DNA of 64,000 nucleotides, taken from the NCBI GenBank assembly GCA_951213105.1, contig OX578138.1, forward strand, positions 64,827,040 through 64,891,039, in the 5' to 3' direction. This DNA comes from Amaurobius ferox (taxonomy: Eukaryota; Arthropoda; Arachnida; Araneae; Amaurobiidae). This document shows positions 25,501 through 39,946 of this stretch, piece after piece. Made by a program: the position numbers and the translations under genes. The notes beneath the pieces are model-generated. The model worked only from the letters and a program-made list of their open reading frames with translations. It had not been told where the DNA came from and did not search any database. The stretch's first letter is position 1, and each line of letters starts with the position of its first letter.

Positions 25501-28351
25501 AGATGGTATGCGCCGTCATCTACTTTTGCAAATAAATTCATCACCTTGTGTCACTGCTGGGAGGATGTTCAACTGTGTCTCGATTTTGCCGGGAAATTCC
25601 CATCGTCCACGCCCTGCCAACTATCGGTCATGGATGGTGTTTTCATTTTCATATGGAGCCAGTTCCCAAATTCAGTTTCGGAAAATTTTATGCCATCATT
25701 TAAAATCAGTGCTCAAGGTTCTACATATTACTGTGTGCATCACACATTATACTTGAAATTCTACATTTTTCTATTTTGTCTACAAAAAAAAATGTGAAGA
25801 GCAAGGTGTGTTACCCAACTGATTTCATAGACTACAGTGACCCAAGAAATAAACCAGTTTTCCGGTTGCCTTGAGTGAGCAGGGCTAGTTTTCAAAGATC
25901 AGAGTGCAAGCCAGTGTTATTACACTCTTCAGTGTTTTGTGTTTGTGTAAGCCATGTCATTTAATTTTAAAATTCTTTAGTTCTGAGAAAGTCTCAATAT
26001 TTGAAGAAATGGAAATTTGTCATTAATCAAATGTTTTTCCTTTTTGTCTGTAGAATTTAAATTTCTTTTTTCTTCAATTGTCTGGGAAATTTTAATATTT
26101 TTGTTCTTTTGAGTTCAAAACTTTTGATGGCCAGCTCCCAGCCAGACCAAACTCTGGTCTTCAGACCAGAGTGGATTCTGAACCTGGATATTTAAAGTGT
26201 TAACTGGATTTGTTTTAAATTAATATGGGTTTATTTTAACTCAAGTCATTTTTAATTATTTTTTTCGCAATGCACAATTGAATTTAATTGTTTAAGAATT
26301 TATAAAATTAACTTGTTTGTGTTTTGAAGCTCTTAAGTAAAAGTATTGTTAATAAGGAAAATTTTTTAATTTAACAGAAATCTAGTATTATTCTTTTGTG
26401 GCTGTGCAATTAATTAATTAGATTTAAAAGTTGTACAATTTTTAATATAGGTATCAAAGGTAAGTGAAAATTTTAGAGTGATGAGTTGTTTGAGTGTGTA
26501 GATAAACAATGAAGTAACGTGCACAAGCCAAGCAAAGAGTAGAAGAAAAAATCAAATGACGAAACAATTTCAATATTTAACAAGAAAGATCAATCATGCA
26601 TAAAGCATTGATTATGAAACACTTTCCAACTTCAATGCAATTTTATATAAACATCTCTAAAATGCTATACATTCCTCGGTAATATTTTTTAAATTATCAC
26701 AATACTACATTAATTTATTATATTTGAAAACTTAAAATTTCATTGACAAAAATGAACTTCATTCAAATGACAGCATTGAAATATAAATTGCCTGGTTTAA
26801 ACATCTCTAAAATGTGATACATTCCTCGGTAATACTTTTTAAAATTATCATAATACTACAATAATTTATTATATTTGAAAACGTCATCGAAAACAAATGA
26901 ACTTTATTCAAATGAAGTCATCGAAATATAAATTGCCTCTATATAAAAGCAGCATTTCATTCATAAACATTTTTCCATTCTTTTCATTCAACACAATACT
27001 ATAATAATTTATTTTATTTGAAAACTTAAAACCATGGAGGTACAAGTAATTTAACTTTATGCTTAAAACTTCATCGAAAAAATTGTCTGTTTCTCTGTGT
27101 AAAATTAATTAATGTTTCATTCATATCAGCTATATTGCAGACTCCATGAGCTAAATAATTTTGCATTAAAGAAATGCAGCAATTCTTATAAAACTCATTC
27201 TTCATCTTTTGGTATTTACATTCTCCATAAGTGAAAATTAGGCTTCATTGTAGAAATAATCAAAGTTTGATGACCATTTAAACTCAAATATATTGTAATT
27301 GCGTTGTTTTAGCATGTAGATGCACAGAATTTAAGGAAAAATAATGCGGTTTTAGAATGGATACAACACTAAATATAATTTAAAAATAACTTTAAAAATC
27401 ATGATTTTGACACAAGATGGATGCCATATTTTATTTTGAAGTGGGTCACGTGATCTCTTCATATAATGGTCATGTGATCTCTTTATATAAAGGGTGTAAT
27501 TATTATTTTAATTTTTATTTAAAAAACTACTGAATATATTTTTCTGAATTTCTTTTTATATATTTTATGAGAAAATTTGAATATTTCCTAAAACTTTTGA
27601 AGCAATTTGTGAATATTAAATTCGCTTAAAAAATTTTTTTCAAAAATTAGCTCCCATAGAGTTCATTGTATTTCATTTTTCAATCCGGGTTCAATCCAAA
27701 ACTAATTGGGTGATATTATTTATTTATATTCCCATAGGTCCCACAGACTGTCTGAACAACATACTAAAATTTCATTTTGATAAAGTCATTTTTACGGCAG
27801 TTATCATGCTAACGGACAGACAAACAGACAGACAGAATGAACAAAGTCATAAACACTTTCAACTATGTTGTAGTGTTAAAAATAACCTTAACTTTATTAA
27901 AGAAAAAGCTATACGATCAGGCCAAATCTAAATATAATGATAACATTCATCAAGGAAGAAAGCATAAGTCATTTTTCAACACCACAGGAGGGAACCAGAA
28001 CGAGGCCATAAACATGTGTGCATGTGTTTAGTGATGGCTTCACTTCGTAACTGCCATAATGGAGAATTGCATTCGAAATAAAAATGGTATAAGGTTTTAA
28101 TTGTTTTTCAATGTAAGCTGCAGCAGTGAATAGTTTCTCAAACCATTTTAAGACATTAGAAATAATTCTCACTTATTTACCTATGGGGGATAAAAAAATT
28201 AAATAAAACTAGTGGAGCTTCAAAAAGAAGAGCAAAAGTAAAAGAAAAACAATTAAAGAAAATATAAAAAATTCAAATGTTTCACTTATGAATATGACTT
28301 ATCAAAGTAAAATCATTTCCTCAAATGCTTTTGTTTATTTATTTATTATTA

Positions 28352-28382
<31 letters not shown>

Positions 28383-28752
28383 GATTAAACTAAAAATAAT
28401 TTGAAGGAGGGAGAGGCAATAATAGCAATAATAACAATAACCAAAATTAAAATTCTACCCCCCCCCCCAAATTTGGGGAAAACTGCAATTTGGGAGCCTT
28501 TTCTGTGATATTAAATTGCCTTGCTTTTACTTTTTTAATTTTGGTACACTCGGAACTTGATGGCCACCTTTTCATGTGTTTTAAATAAATTTATTATATC
28601 TGTACTATAAAACATTGTATGCAATTTAATTGTATCCATTTTCTTCCCCAGACATTCCTGCAAAGTGCGTTTCACTATTTATTTATTTTCTTTTTATTGA
28701 ATGTAGAAATTGACAATTTAAGATTGTTATGAATTTTATTGAAATTTTATTT

Positions 28753-28791
<39 letters not shown>

Positions 28792-31700
28792 AAAAAGTGG
28801 ATGTCAAGTGAGTATAACAGAACTAAAAAGGTAAGAAATTGGCAATTTGATATTACAACATTTTTCGACACAACTTTCTATATTTTTAATGATGTTTTTA
28901 TTCTTTTTTTTAAGCTTGGAATTTTTATTTTTTTACTTTTTAAAAGGTTTTAGGGGATATTAGTGCTTTTTATGAATGGTAAATAATTTTTTACCTTCAT
29001 GCTTATTTAAGGGGCATCAAAAGAGCTTATTTAGGATGTATTATGCTCTCGGAAAGGTAAAAAGATGTACGTAGGGTGTAAAACATGGTCATATTAGGAT
29101 GCAGCTGTTGATGCTTCCTGCACCGCACAGTTGGCCAAAGTCATATTAGGAATCTGCAAAGTAGGTGTGATGCAGTGTATGCACCTGTGCAAAGTAGAAA
29201 TATGTGTTTAAGCACCATATTTCCAATTTTCTATAGAATACCCCTACATATACAATTTTATAATGATGTGAGCATTTGTTCTTGAGTACGTGTGTATGCA
29301 CAGGAGAGATACAAGCATACTGATGAAAATATTTACAAAAATGTTTGAAATGTATTCAGGATGTATTTAAATACCTTTTTTGTCTAAACCTTGTGTTAAA
29401 AAAATTGTTGGAAATTTTCTCTATACATTAATATGAGAAAATAGTAAAAATATTCTTCAATTACACCAATATTGAATTAACTCAATTTTAATTTAAGTAC
29501 ATTTTAGATGTGTCTACATTGTTTAATTATAAGTTAAATATCTATATGAAAAGAGCAGAAGTTTATTCACTGTTTCAATCACTGCACAGCATGAGTGATG
29601 TAGACATCACATTCTAGGTACGAGTCTCCAATGTTCTTTCCTCTTCCAATACTATTCTTAGTAGCATCCCTCAATGTTCTCTTGTCGGACCCAAATTATT
29701 CAACCTATACATTGATGACCTTCCTTACATTCCTAAAGTCAACCTTGGCTTACACGCCGACAACACTGCCCTGATTGTACAACACAAGTAAAGACAAGTC
29801 GTGCATAACATCATACAAACCTACCTCAATACACTGATGCAATGGCTAATTAAGCGGCGAATTGTGGTCAAATGAGCAAATGTACAGTAGTCAACTTTCT
29901 CATCAACTTCAGTCTTTCTCCATCTTCCAAAGCGGAAGCATCTAGCATAGTTTTACAACTGCTCTCAATTCAATATTAATGACTTCTAGTTATATCCATA
30001 CCCCTCTCTGGCATTTAGGAATTCGTGATACTGCACTTAACCCCACCCTCCCTCCCAGCAACTTTTCTCAAACTTAAATGCCTCTCACCCTCTTACATTC
30101 CTCTAATCCCACTAGGTGCCTACTTGGGCCCTAGTCTCTTTCTTTCTGAAGACTTGGAGAAGGCATGACTTTGGTTGTCATCCTCCATGCACATTCTAGA
30201 TGCAAACTTTATGTACTTATGAAATTCCTTCTTTTCTAATCTTTTTCATTTCATTAGAAGTTTAAAGGTAGGATTTTATCCTCTCCTGGGAACTTTTCTA
30301 AACTGTTTTCCTTCAGTCAAACCTCAAACAAATCCGTCAATTACCTGCATCTGTAGCTTGATTAACAATTTTGTCTTAAAGTGAATTATGTAAGAATCAC
30401 TAACTTTCAGGTAATTTTATAACATTATATTTTTTTTTTATTTCAAACTTAGAAAGTTCAATTAAATTGCATTTTGAAACCCTCACAGAACTCTATCAAA
30501 ATAATTTTGTCTTATGTTCATACAATATTTAGCTTAAAAATTATGCCATGTTTTATGAATGCCTTTTAACATGGGCAAGTTGTGCAAGAGTACTATAAGC
30601 ACAGGCTTACTCAGCTGTCCGTTACATTAACTTCATTTTTTTCATTGAGCATTTTTTTTTCTTTTTAGCTTGTCATTGCAGGCTAATCGCCCTGCTTTAT
30701 TATTTGCTATAATAAACAAGTTTGTAATAAGCAGGCTCAACTGTACAGCAGTTGTTAAAAGTAAACAAAATATACGAATAACTCTTAAATAACCAAAGAT
30801 GGAATAAATATAAGTCATGATGGCAAAAATACTGATTCAGCAACTCTAAGAAAAGAATTAAAATGTATAACATTTATTATGTTCTAATCAATATGCATAA
30901 AATTTTGTTATGCTAAGCTTACAAAATGTGCATTTACATGCAACTAATTACCTGATGTGACAAATCAAGCATCCTTTGTATAATGCTCTCAGGTGATAGC
31001 TGTGATAAGTAGTAATAAGGAACAGCAAGAGATTGCTCAGTAGTGTCAGAGCTAAAAAGTTCATAAACCATGAAAGAAAAATCAGCACTAAATATTAAAA
31101 ATCAACAATAATCAACAACCAGATTTTAGACTTGAATTTCTTGAATTTTTAAAAGAAATTTTACCATATGTTGTAATTCAAAACATTTAGATTTCGGAAT
31201 CACAGCATTTTGTAGGACACCATTTCATTTAGTAAAATAAATTCACATTCAGGAGATTGTAAAGCAACTTTACATAAAAAAATTAGCTAATTTGATGTTA
31301 GAACAGCCAGAAAATCACATTTTAAAAATCAAAATTTTGGTATTAAGTACAATAGATAAAATAATAAAATAATGAAATAAAATTTAATTTTTTCAGAAAT
31401 ATAAAGAACTTTTTTCGGGTTATCACAGAATATTTACAAGATTTTGATTTTTAAAAAAATGTTCCCATGACTTTCGTTAAGCTTTGGGGTAAATTTAAAT
31501 TCCTTGAGGATTCCAGGTTCTGACATTTGTATGAACCTATTAAAAGTCATATTAATAATTTTACTGTAATACGCTCACTGCCAAAGCTGATATGGTGCAT
31601 CCATTAACACGGGCCAAGATCCTATCTGCATTTTTATGCTTTTAAATTATTTTCTGTTGTTTCATTTTTAAATATTTAAATATAGATATAACAGATTACT

Positions 31701-34700
31701 CTTAGCCATGAATATATGAGTATAGTCGTACCAATAAGAGAATACCCATAGTTGGCATATAAAATAATATCTTTGCTTCTTGTGCCAACTACGAGATAAC
31801 TTGTAACTAGATAAACAAGACTGTTCTGCGCATGCACGCAAAACTCCTGCATGTGCGATACGTTATTTTCCATTAGTCTTACATGAGTCGCTGAACAAGA
31901 ATTTGAGCAGTCCGTTTATAACATTTCCCAAGTGAATAAACCCCAAAAAATGGTGAAAAGAAGAATACTCAGTCAAAAAGTATAATATTAAAAATTTGGG
32001 TGATTCGGAATGCAGTGATTTTTCCGCTGGAGAATCAGATGATTTCATTCTATCCAGTGAGGAGCCTAGTGAATCAATTTCTGATAATATTGCAGATGAA
32101 CTAGTCCATAGTGACAATGATGAACATGAAGACGGGCCAGTGCAGAACGATGATGACTGGACTGATATAGAAGACAATCCACCTTATTTTGGATTCAACC
32201 AAAACCCAGGTTTAAAGATTAATGGCATCATTATTGAAAAATTAGTAAACATTTTTTCGGAAGATGTTTTGACTTTTTTGATTGATCAAACCCATTTGTA
32301 TGCCTCACAAGAAATCAACAAGAAAAGACCACTTCAAAGGTCAAGCCGTCTTTCCACTTAGACCGATATGAATGTACCAGAAATGAAAGTTTTTCTTGGA
32401 TGATTGCTGCAAATGGGTCCATGTAATCTTCCAACTATTGAGCATTATTGGAATAGAAATGAATTCTACAATTTTCCATTTTGGCGATCTTTCACTAGCC
32501 AAAACAGGCTTCAATTGATTCTAGGATTTCTTGATTTTGTATACAAAACTGTAGAAACTGATGATAGATTGTACAAAATTAGACCTGTTTTGAATCACTT
32601 CAATAAAATTATGAAGGACAATTATGTACCAACCAAAATCTCTGCATTGACGAGTCTATGGTATTATGGCGAGGAAGGCTATTCTTTTGCCAATATATCA
32701 AAAATAAGACACACAAGTATGGTATCAAGCTATATGAATTATGCAAATCAAATAGAATTGTACTAAAAGTATGCATTTACTGTGGAAAATCTGAAAATAC
32801 AGACAAAGAGATTGGTCACACAACTCAGGTAGTTCTACATCTGATGAATGACTATTTAGACAAGGGATATAAATTGTATATGGACAATTTTTATAATTCA
32901 GTTTCTTTGGCAAATCAACTAACACTCCAAAACATATGTATGAGGTACATTACAGGTGAATAAGAAAGAAACCCCAAAACTTATATTATCAAAAAAGCTG
33001 AAGGTGAAGTTGTTTGGAATAGAAGAGGAGCGACAGTAGTTTGTAAATGGAAAGATAAGCATGAAGTGTTTGCCATATCATACATGCTGTAATGCCAGAA
33101 ATGTAAAGTAATAAATATTTGGAAGGATTAAAAAATAATGGAACCAGGAATGCGGGCGGATTATCCCCACGCTAAGCAGATGGGCGATAATATACAGGTG
33201 GCCCCATATCTTACATACCACGCCCATGTTTACATACCACGTTAAGCCGTTTGGCGGCAAACCGAGACGGCGACGCCATGTCTACGGATTAGCCCTCAGC
33301 TCTAGACTTCAGCACGTGGACCGCCGACCGAAAAAGGGATATAAGTGAGAGTTGCTTGAAGTGAGAGTCAGAATTGGTCAAGGCAGGCTGTTGGAGTGAG
33401 ACTAGTCAAGAAGAAGCGACGGTAGCAGAGTTAAGAGTGGTGTGTGCGTCTCTGATATCGGAATTCGAAGGAGAGCTCATGTTCATCTGGTATTGCAAGT
33501 GTAAAGTGTGACAAAGCATCGGTGTTACCCAAGTTATATGAAAGAAGATCAGGTACCGTACCATTAAAACTATATGAGGATAACCTCTTTGTCTAAATTT
33601 GTGTTTTTGAGGAAAAGCTAATTAATGCATCCCACCACGTGCTCCAACCAAATATCAATTCATCTGGCATTACACCCCCCGAACTACCATTGAGATGTAT
33701 TCCACTATTGTGATATTTATTTAATTTGTAAACTAAAGAGTGTAAATTGAGTATGTGATAAATAAAATGTTTGTTCCTTTACTATTAACCTTAATTTCTA
33801 GTTTGTTAACTTAGTATCCCGTTAAGCACAGTAATAGGTGGGTTTTGCGGCCACCAACGCAATGTACACAGCAATAAGTTTTAGAACAGATTACATGTAT
33901 AATTAATATACTAATAAATAATTCATTTAATGTAAAATGCATTTTTGACAATATTAATTTTAATCAACAAAATTAATAATCGGCACATTTGGTGCTCGTG
34001 ACTTTAGCAGTAACGGGAATAAAATAAGGATTTATGAAATTAATAAAAATAAAAGGAATAATAATAATAAAAAAAAAAAAAAAAATAAATAAATATTGAT
34101 AAGGTTGGACAACTGGTGGCGACACAGATGGGTGTGAAAATATTGTGCACAATTCTCATTTCTCCTTATGTTATATGTATGATTATGTAAAGTTGTATCA
34201 ATGAAATGGAAAAAATGGTTCTTCTTAAGGAGATCGAAGGTATAATTAGAAAAATGGGATATAGGAATGGGACCAGTTAAAAAAGTGGTGAAAAGTTCAA
34301 TTATAACAAGGAGTTCAAGTTTGAAAGAAGAATCAAAAATATCAAATAAAAATTATAGTAAATTGGATAGAAATACTAAAAATATGGATATTCCAGTAAT
34401 GCAGATCCTGCCATTATTTAGTGGGAGTAAGGAGGAAGATATAAATTTCTTTATAAAACAATTTGATGAATTAGCGGAGTTAGCAAGTTGGAAGGAAGAG
34501 CATAAAGTGGCTATCATTAAAACCAGATTAAAAGATAAGGCTATGCAGTTTTTAATTCAAAACCCTGAATTACAAAACGAAAAGGAGTTTGATAAAATAA
34601 AAATATTACTAATAAATAAATTTTCAAACAGAATAACGATAACGCAAGAACAGGACGCATTCAATAAAATAAAACAAACGTCTGATATGTCAGTGGACGA

Positions 34701-37700
34701 GCTTGTGCTAAAAATAAAAAACGCAGCGCGTAAATTTTTGAACCTTAAGGATACAACAGATGGAGAGGTAGAGAAAATAACCAATAAAATAATGTTGGGA
34801 AAATTCATTAGCGCATTACGCCCTGATTTGGCAATTGAAGTGAAGAAAAAAGATCCGCAGCGGTTTGAAGATGCCATAAAAGATGCCGAACTGTTTGAAA
34901 TAATTCTTAATGATAGGACTCCAGAAGAATCACATAACGAACTGAAAGAAATGTTACTTACAACACAGGTTCAAGATTTGACTTTAGAAATTAATAAATT
35001 AAAATTGCAAAATATACCAAATCAATCCATGGAACGAGCTGTTTTTTGCATAGGGTGCGGAAAAAATGGACATTATTTCCCAGATTGCTGGTACAATGAG
35101 TGTAATACTGCATTTGCAAGGAATCCCAAACGAATGAATTATCAGCAATATGGGTTGGAGCAAACAAATTATATCAGAGGAAACAGAAACGAAAATCTCA
35201 GAAATTATGATCGAGGAGGATATAATAGAAGTAATAGGGAATATCAAGGAAATAATAATGATCAAAGAAATTATTATGATCAATTAGAAACCAACGTAGA
35301 AAATAGAGAGAGGCAAAGTATAAGAGGAAATTTTAGGGGGCGCAACGGAAGAAATATAAGATCAAACACATATGAGAGAAACAATAATAATAGTAATTTA
35401 AACTAAGAGCTGGAATTTGGGACCAAGGAATGAATCGTACAAATTCCAGAGAAATAAATAAATTCGGTTCACAAACATATAGAAATAACAAAAATGGAGA
35501 TGACTGGCAAAACTATACAAATTTGAAGAGAGGACAATATTATGAAAATAATGATAAAGCAAAATATGATACCAAAAGTATCCTTTCAAGCGAATGTGAA
35601 AACGTATCTAGCCCACAATTACCGATGGTAGAAATAGATTGCAAAGGAATAAAAATAATAAGTGTAATTGATAGTGGGGCTCAAGTTAGTATTATAGATT
35701 TGGAAACATTTCAAAAACTAAAACAGAATAGAAATGCAAAAATAAAATACATAACCAGAAGAGTAATACTTCAGACGTTTACTAAAGAAAATATAGAATT
35801 TTTAAATTGCATTCAATTTTCATTTAGAATTGGGGAAAAGGCATGCAAAAATTATTTTTTCGTGACAAAACAGAACTTTCAGGGGCAATATAAAATGCTT
35901 TTAGGCTACGACTTTTTATCCTCACATAAAGCAATTTTAAATACAAAAGATAACGAAGTACAATTTGGGAATACTGCGATTAAATTGTATAAAAGTGAAA
36001 ATACAAACCCAATTCAGAATTCAAAGCAAAACCACAAAGCCAGGGAATTCGCGATGAAAATAGATATAATAGTAATTATGAAAATTATAATACTGATGAC
36101 GACGAATATGAGGAAATAAATAGTTGTTACAATGAATCCAATAATGAGAATGAAGATAGAATAAGCGATGATAATGATGACGACGAATATGAGGAAATAA
36201 ATAATTGTTGTAATGAATTCAATAATGAGAATGAAGGTAGAATAAGCGAGGATAATGTAAGCGATAACGATAGAAAAAACTCTAATATGCAAAATTGTAG
36301 CACTCGCATTAATGTAAATGATGAAAAATTGTTACCAAGTTCTAATGAAAATAATAAGAATAAGAATGTTAGAAAGAAAGAGGAAAAGCAGATTTTCGCT
36401 AGATTGAAAAGAAAAATAACATTAAAGCCAGGGGAGTCAGAAATAGTCCAATTGATTTTGTCACAGGAATTAAATGAGGGACAGGATGTTTTATTTTCTC
36501 CAATAAAAATGGCAAGAACATTAATCACGGATGAAGCTATCCAAAGTATAGAAAATAAAAATAAGATTCGAATGTTGTTATACAATGAAAAAAATTGCCA
36601 AATTACACTTAATAAAAATATGAACGTGGGTATAATAACAGAACAAATCGAAATTGTTGATACAAAAAATAAAAGCAGTAAACCCACGTTGGAAATTAAT
36701 AATATTCAAAATTTAAATAAAAAAGATTATCAACAAATTCGGGAATTAAGAAAGAAAGAAATATCTCCAGACGATTTTCAAGTACAGCACTTAAATAAGG
36801 AAGATAGAAATAAAGTTATTGAATTAATGATGACCAATACAGAGGTTTTTTCAAAGTCATATGCTACACTAGGTAAAACGTCAGCAATAGTACCGAAAAT
36901 CGAACTTATGCACAATTATCCTATTCAGAGTCGACCATACCCAATTCCGAGAGCAGTACGAGAAATTGCGCAAAAAGAAATTAGGGAATTATTGGAAAAT
37001 GACATTATTGAAAGTTCACAAAGCACGTACGCTAGTCCCATTATTCTTGTAAAGAAACCAAGTAAACCAAATGAAGAACCTAAATATAGACTTGCTATTG
37101 ATTATAGGGCCATAAACGCGTATTTACCACTTTTGCCAATAAACTTACCAAAGGTGAAGGATATATTACAAAATATCGCTGGTAGTAAAATTTATACAGT
37201 TATGGATTTGAAGGCGGCGTTTTTTCAGATCGAACTAAGAAAACAAGATAGAAAGGCCTTAACGTTCACAACTTTTATGGGAAATTTTAATCCTAAAAGA
37301 ATTCCGTTTGGTCTTAAAAACTCAGGAGCATATTTTCAACTTTTAATGAACAAAGTGTTAGGAGATCTATCAGAGTTAAAAATATACTTTTACTTAGATG
37401 ACTTAGTCATATGCGCACAAAATAACGACGAAATGTTAGAGAAAATCAAAATTGTTTTCCAAAGATTGAAAGAAAATAATTTAACACTCGACCCGGCGAA
37501 GTTACAGATATGCAAATCGCAAATTGAATTTTTAGGATATAAAGTAAATGCGAATGGTATAAGCCCATCAGTAAAAAACTGTGCAAAAGTGCAAAATTTC
37601 AAACAACCCCAAACGGTTAAACAAGTAAAAAGCTTTCTTGGGACAACAAACTACTTTAGAGGTCTGATAAAAAATTATGCACAAATTGCAGAACCGTTGG

Positions 37701-39898
37701 TAAATTTGACAAAAAAGAATGTTAGGTTCGAGTGGAATAATGAATGTAGAAAAGCTTTTGAAAAATTAAAAAATGCAATTTTTAAAGAACCAGTTGTAAG
37801 ACAGCCTGATGAAGTAAACCCGTTTGTCTTAACTACGGATGGCTCAGGTAAGGGAATTAGTAGTATTTTGATGCAAAGGGTAAATGGAGTCGATCATGTT
37901 ATCGAATTTTATTCAAGACCTGTGAACCCGGCAGAGAAGCGTTATCCTGCAATAAAGCTAGAATTGCTAGCTATACACGCATCCTTACAACACTTCAGAG
38001 AATATCTGTTCGGAAGGAGTTTCACCTTGCTGAGTGACGCAAAATCCCTTATGTACCACATAAAATTAGATAAAATGCCAAATATCATATCGAGGTGGCT
38101 AATTGACATAAGTCAGTATGATTTTAAATTCAAATATCAAAAAGGTGAAAATAACGCAAGTGATTATTGCTCGAGATATGTATTTGACAATGATAACCAA
38201 ATCAAATGTGTAAATACTTTAATTAAAAATGATGAGATAAATGTGGAGAAAATATTAGAGCAACAAATGGTAGATAAAAAATTAAGTAAAATTAGAGAGG
38301 AATTACAAAAAGGAAGAAAAAGATATCACAATAACAAGGTATACTATATGGATAGCCAAAATAAACTGTTAATGGTAAAGAAGGAAAATAAAAGACAAAC
38401 GTATAGGAAAATAAATGAGAATAAGATTGTAATACCGCACTCGCTAAAGGGAAAGATAATAGAGATAGCACATTTCCCTCATTTCGGAGTAAAAAAGACA
38501 TACCAATTACTTTCAAGAAAATATTTTTGGATAGGGGCTTTCCAAGACGTGGAAAATTTTTGTAAGTCTTGTAATCAATGCTTATTAGTAAAACACAAAA
38601 ATATACCACCAGCCAGACTTCAGGCTATGCCAGAAATATTAAAACCAGGAATATATTTACAACTGGATTGCGTAGGAAAACTACCGCGCAGTAATGGAGG
38701 AAATAATTTTGTAATTACAATTGTAGACATGTTTTCACGATACTTTGAGGCCTATGCAGTCAGAGACATTACTGCTAAAACAATAGTGAATAAGCTAACA
38801 AACTTCGTGACAACTTATGGAGTTCCAATTATTATTCAAAGCGATAATGCTCAAATTTTTAAAAGTAAAGAATACATAGATTTTACAAATGCATTAAATA
38901 TTGAAAGGCGATACAGTTCGGTTTATTTCCCAAGTTCTTTAGGTCGTTGTGAAAGAATACACAGAGACATGAAACAATGTATAATGTGTTTGTCAAAGAC
39001 TACGTTTGAATGGGATGAATCTTTAAAATGGTTTAAGTTTTATGTGAATAACACTATTAACAGTAATACAGGATTTGAGCCTTCATTCCTGTTCTATCTT
39101 AGAGATTTATCATTGCCATTTGAAAATATTAAACAAACAAACATACCAAGTAAGGAAGAAATAGATATAATGTATAGTGATGTAAATAATTATAAAAATT
39201 ATGTGGCACAGCATTTAAAAAATATAGATAAAGTCGTGAAAGACGCATCGGAACAACAAAAGCTGATAAATGACAAACAAATAAAGAAATATAAAATAGT
39301 GAGAAAAAACGATATATTTATAGGAGCGACAGTGTACCTAAAAAAGTTCCTAAAACCAAGGGTATTAGAGGATCGATATGATGGACCATTTAGAATTACG
39401 AAATTAGTCCGAAATAATAATGTTATAATATGTCTTAAAAGTGATGAAAATAAAACTTATAAAGTGCACATAAATAAACTATACATGGCAGCGGAGCGAA
39501 AACAATATTTGAAAGATAGTGACGAAAGCGAATCAAACCACACACACACACAGGACAAAAAAAAAAATCAAAATGAGAAAGTGATTAGAAATAATGATCA
39601 AAGTCAGATTAAGGAAGGGAAGGTCACTAAAGAAAAGCAATTAAACTGTGAAAATAATAGAAATGATGATGAGGTTTGTTATAATGCCAGAGGGTATAAT
39701 TTTCGCCCTCGAATTGTTGTAAATAGTAATTTCATAAAACAAAGAATATGAAAAATATGTAAAAAGTTTGTAATTAATGTCATAAATAGAAAGTGATAAT
39801 TGAGTGTATATGTATATGTTTTTATGTTTTAAATTGTGGATATAAGTATATTTCAAAAAGTATGTTATGTATTTCTGACATTACATATATGGCAAGTT

Positions 39899-39946
<48 letters not shown>

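Noticed and set aside
31863..32177. Ser-rich minus-strand ORF
   Set aside because: Antisense of the acidic N-terminus of the piggyBac transposase.
36014..36687. Hydrophobic minus-strand ORFs that look like membrane proteins
   Set aside because: Antisense of the Asn/Asp/Glu/Lys-rich pol linker and N-terminal pol; AAT/GAA codons read as Ile/Phe on the other strand.
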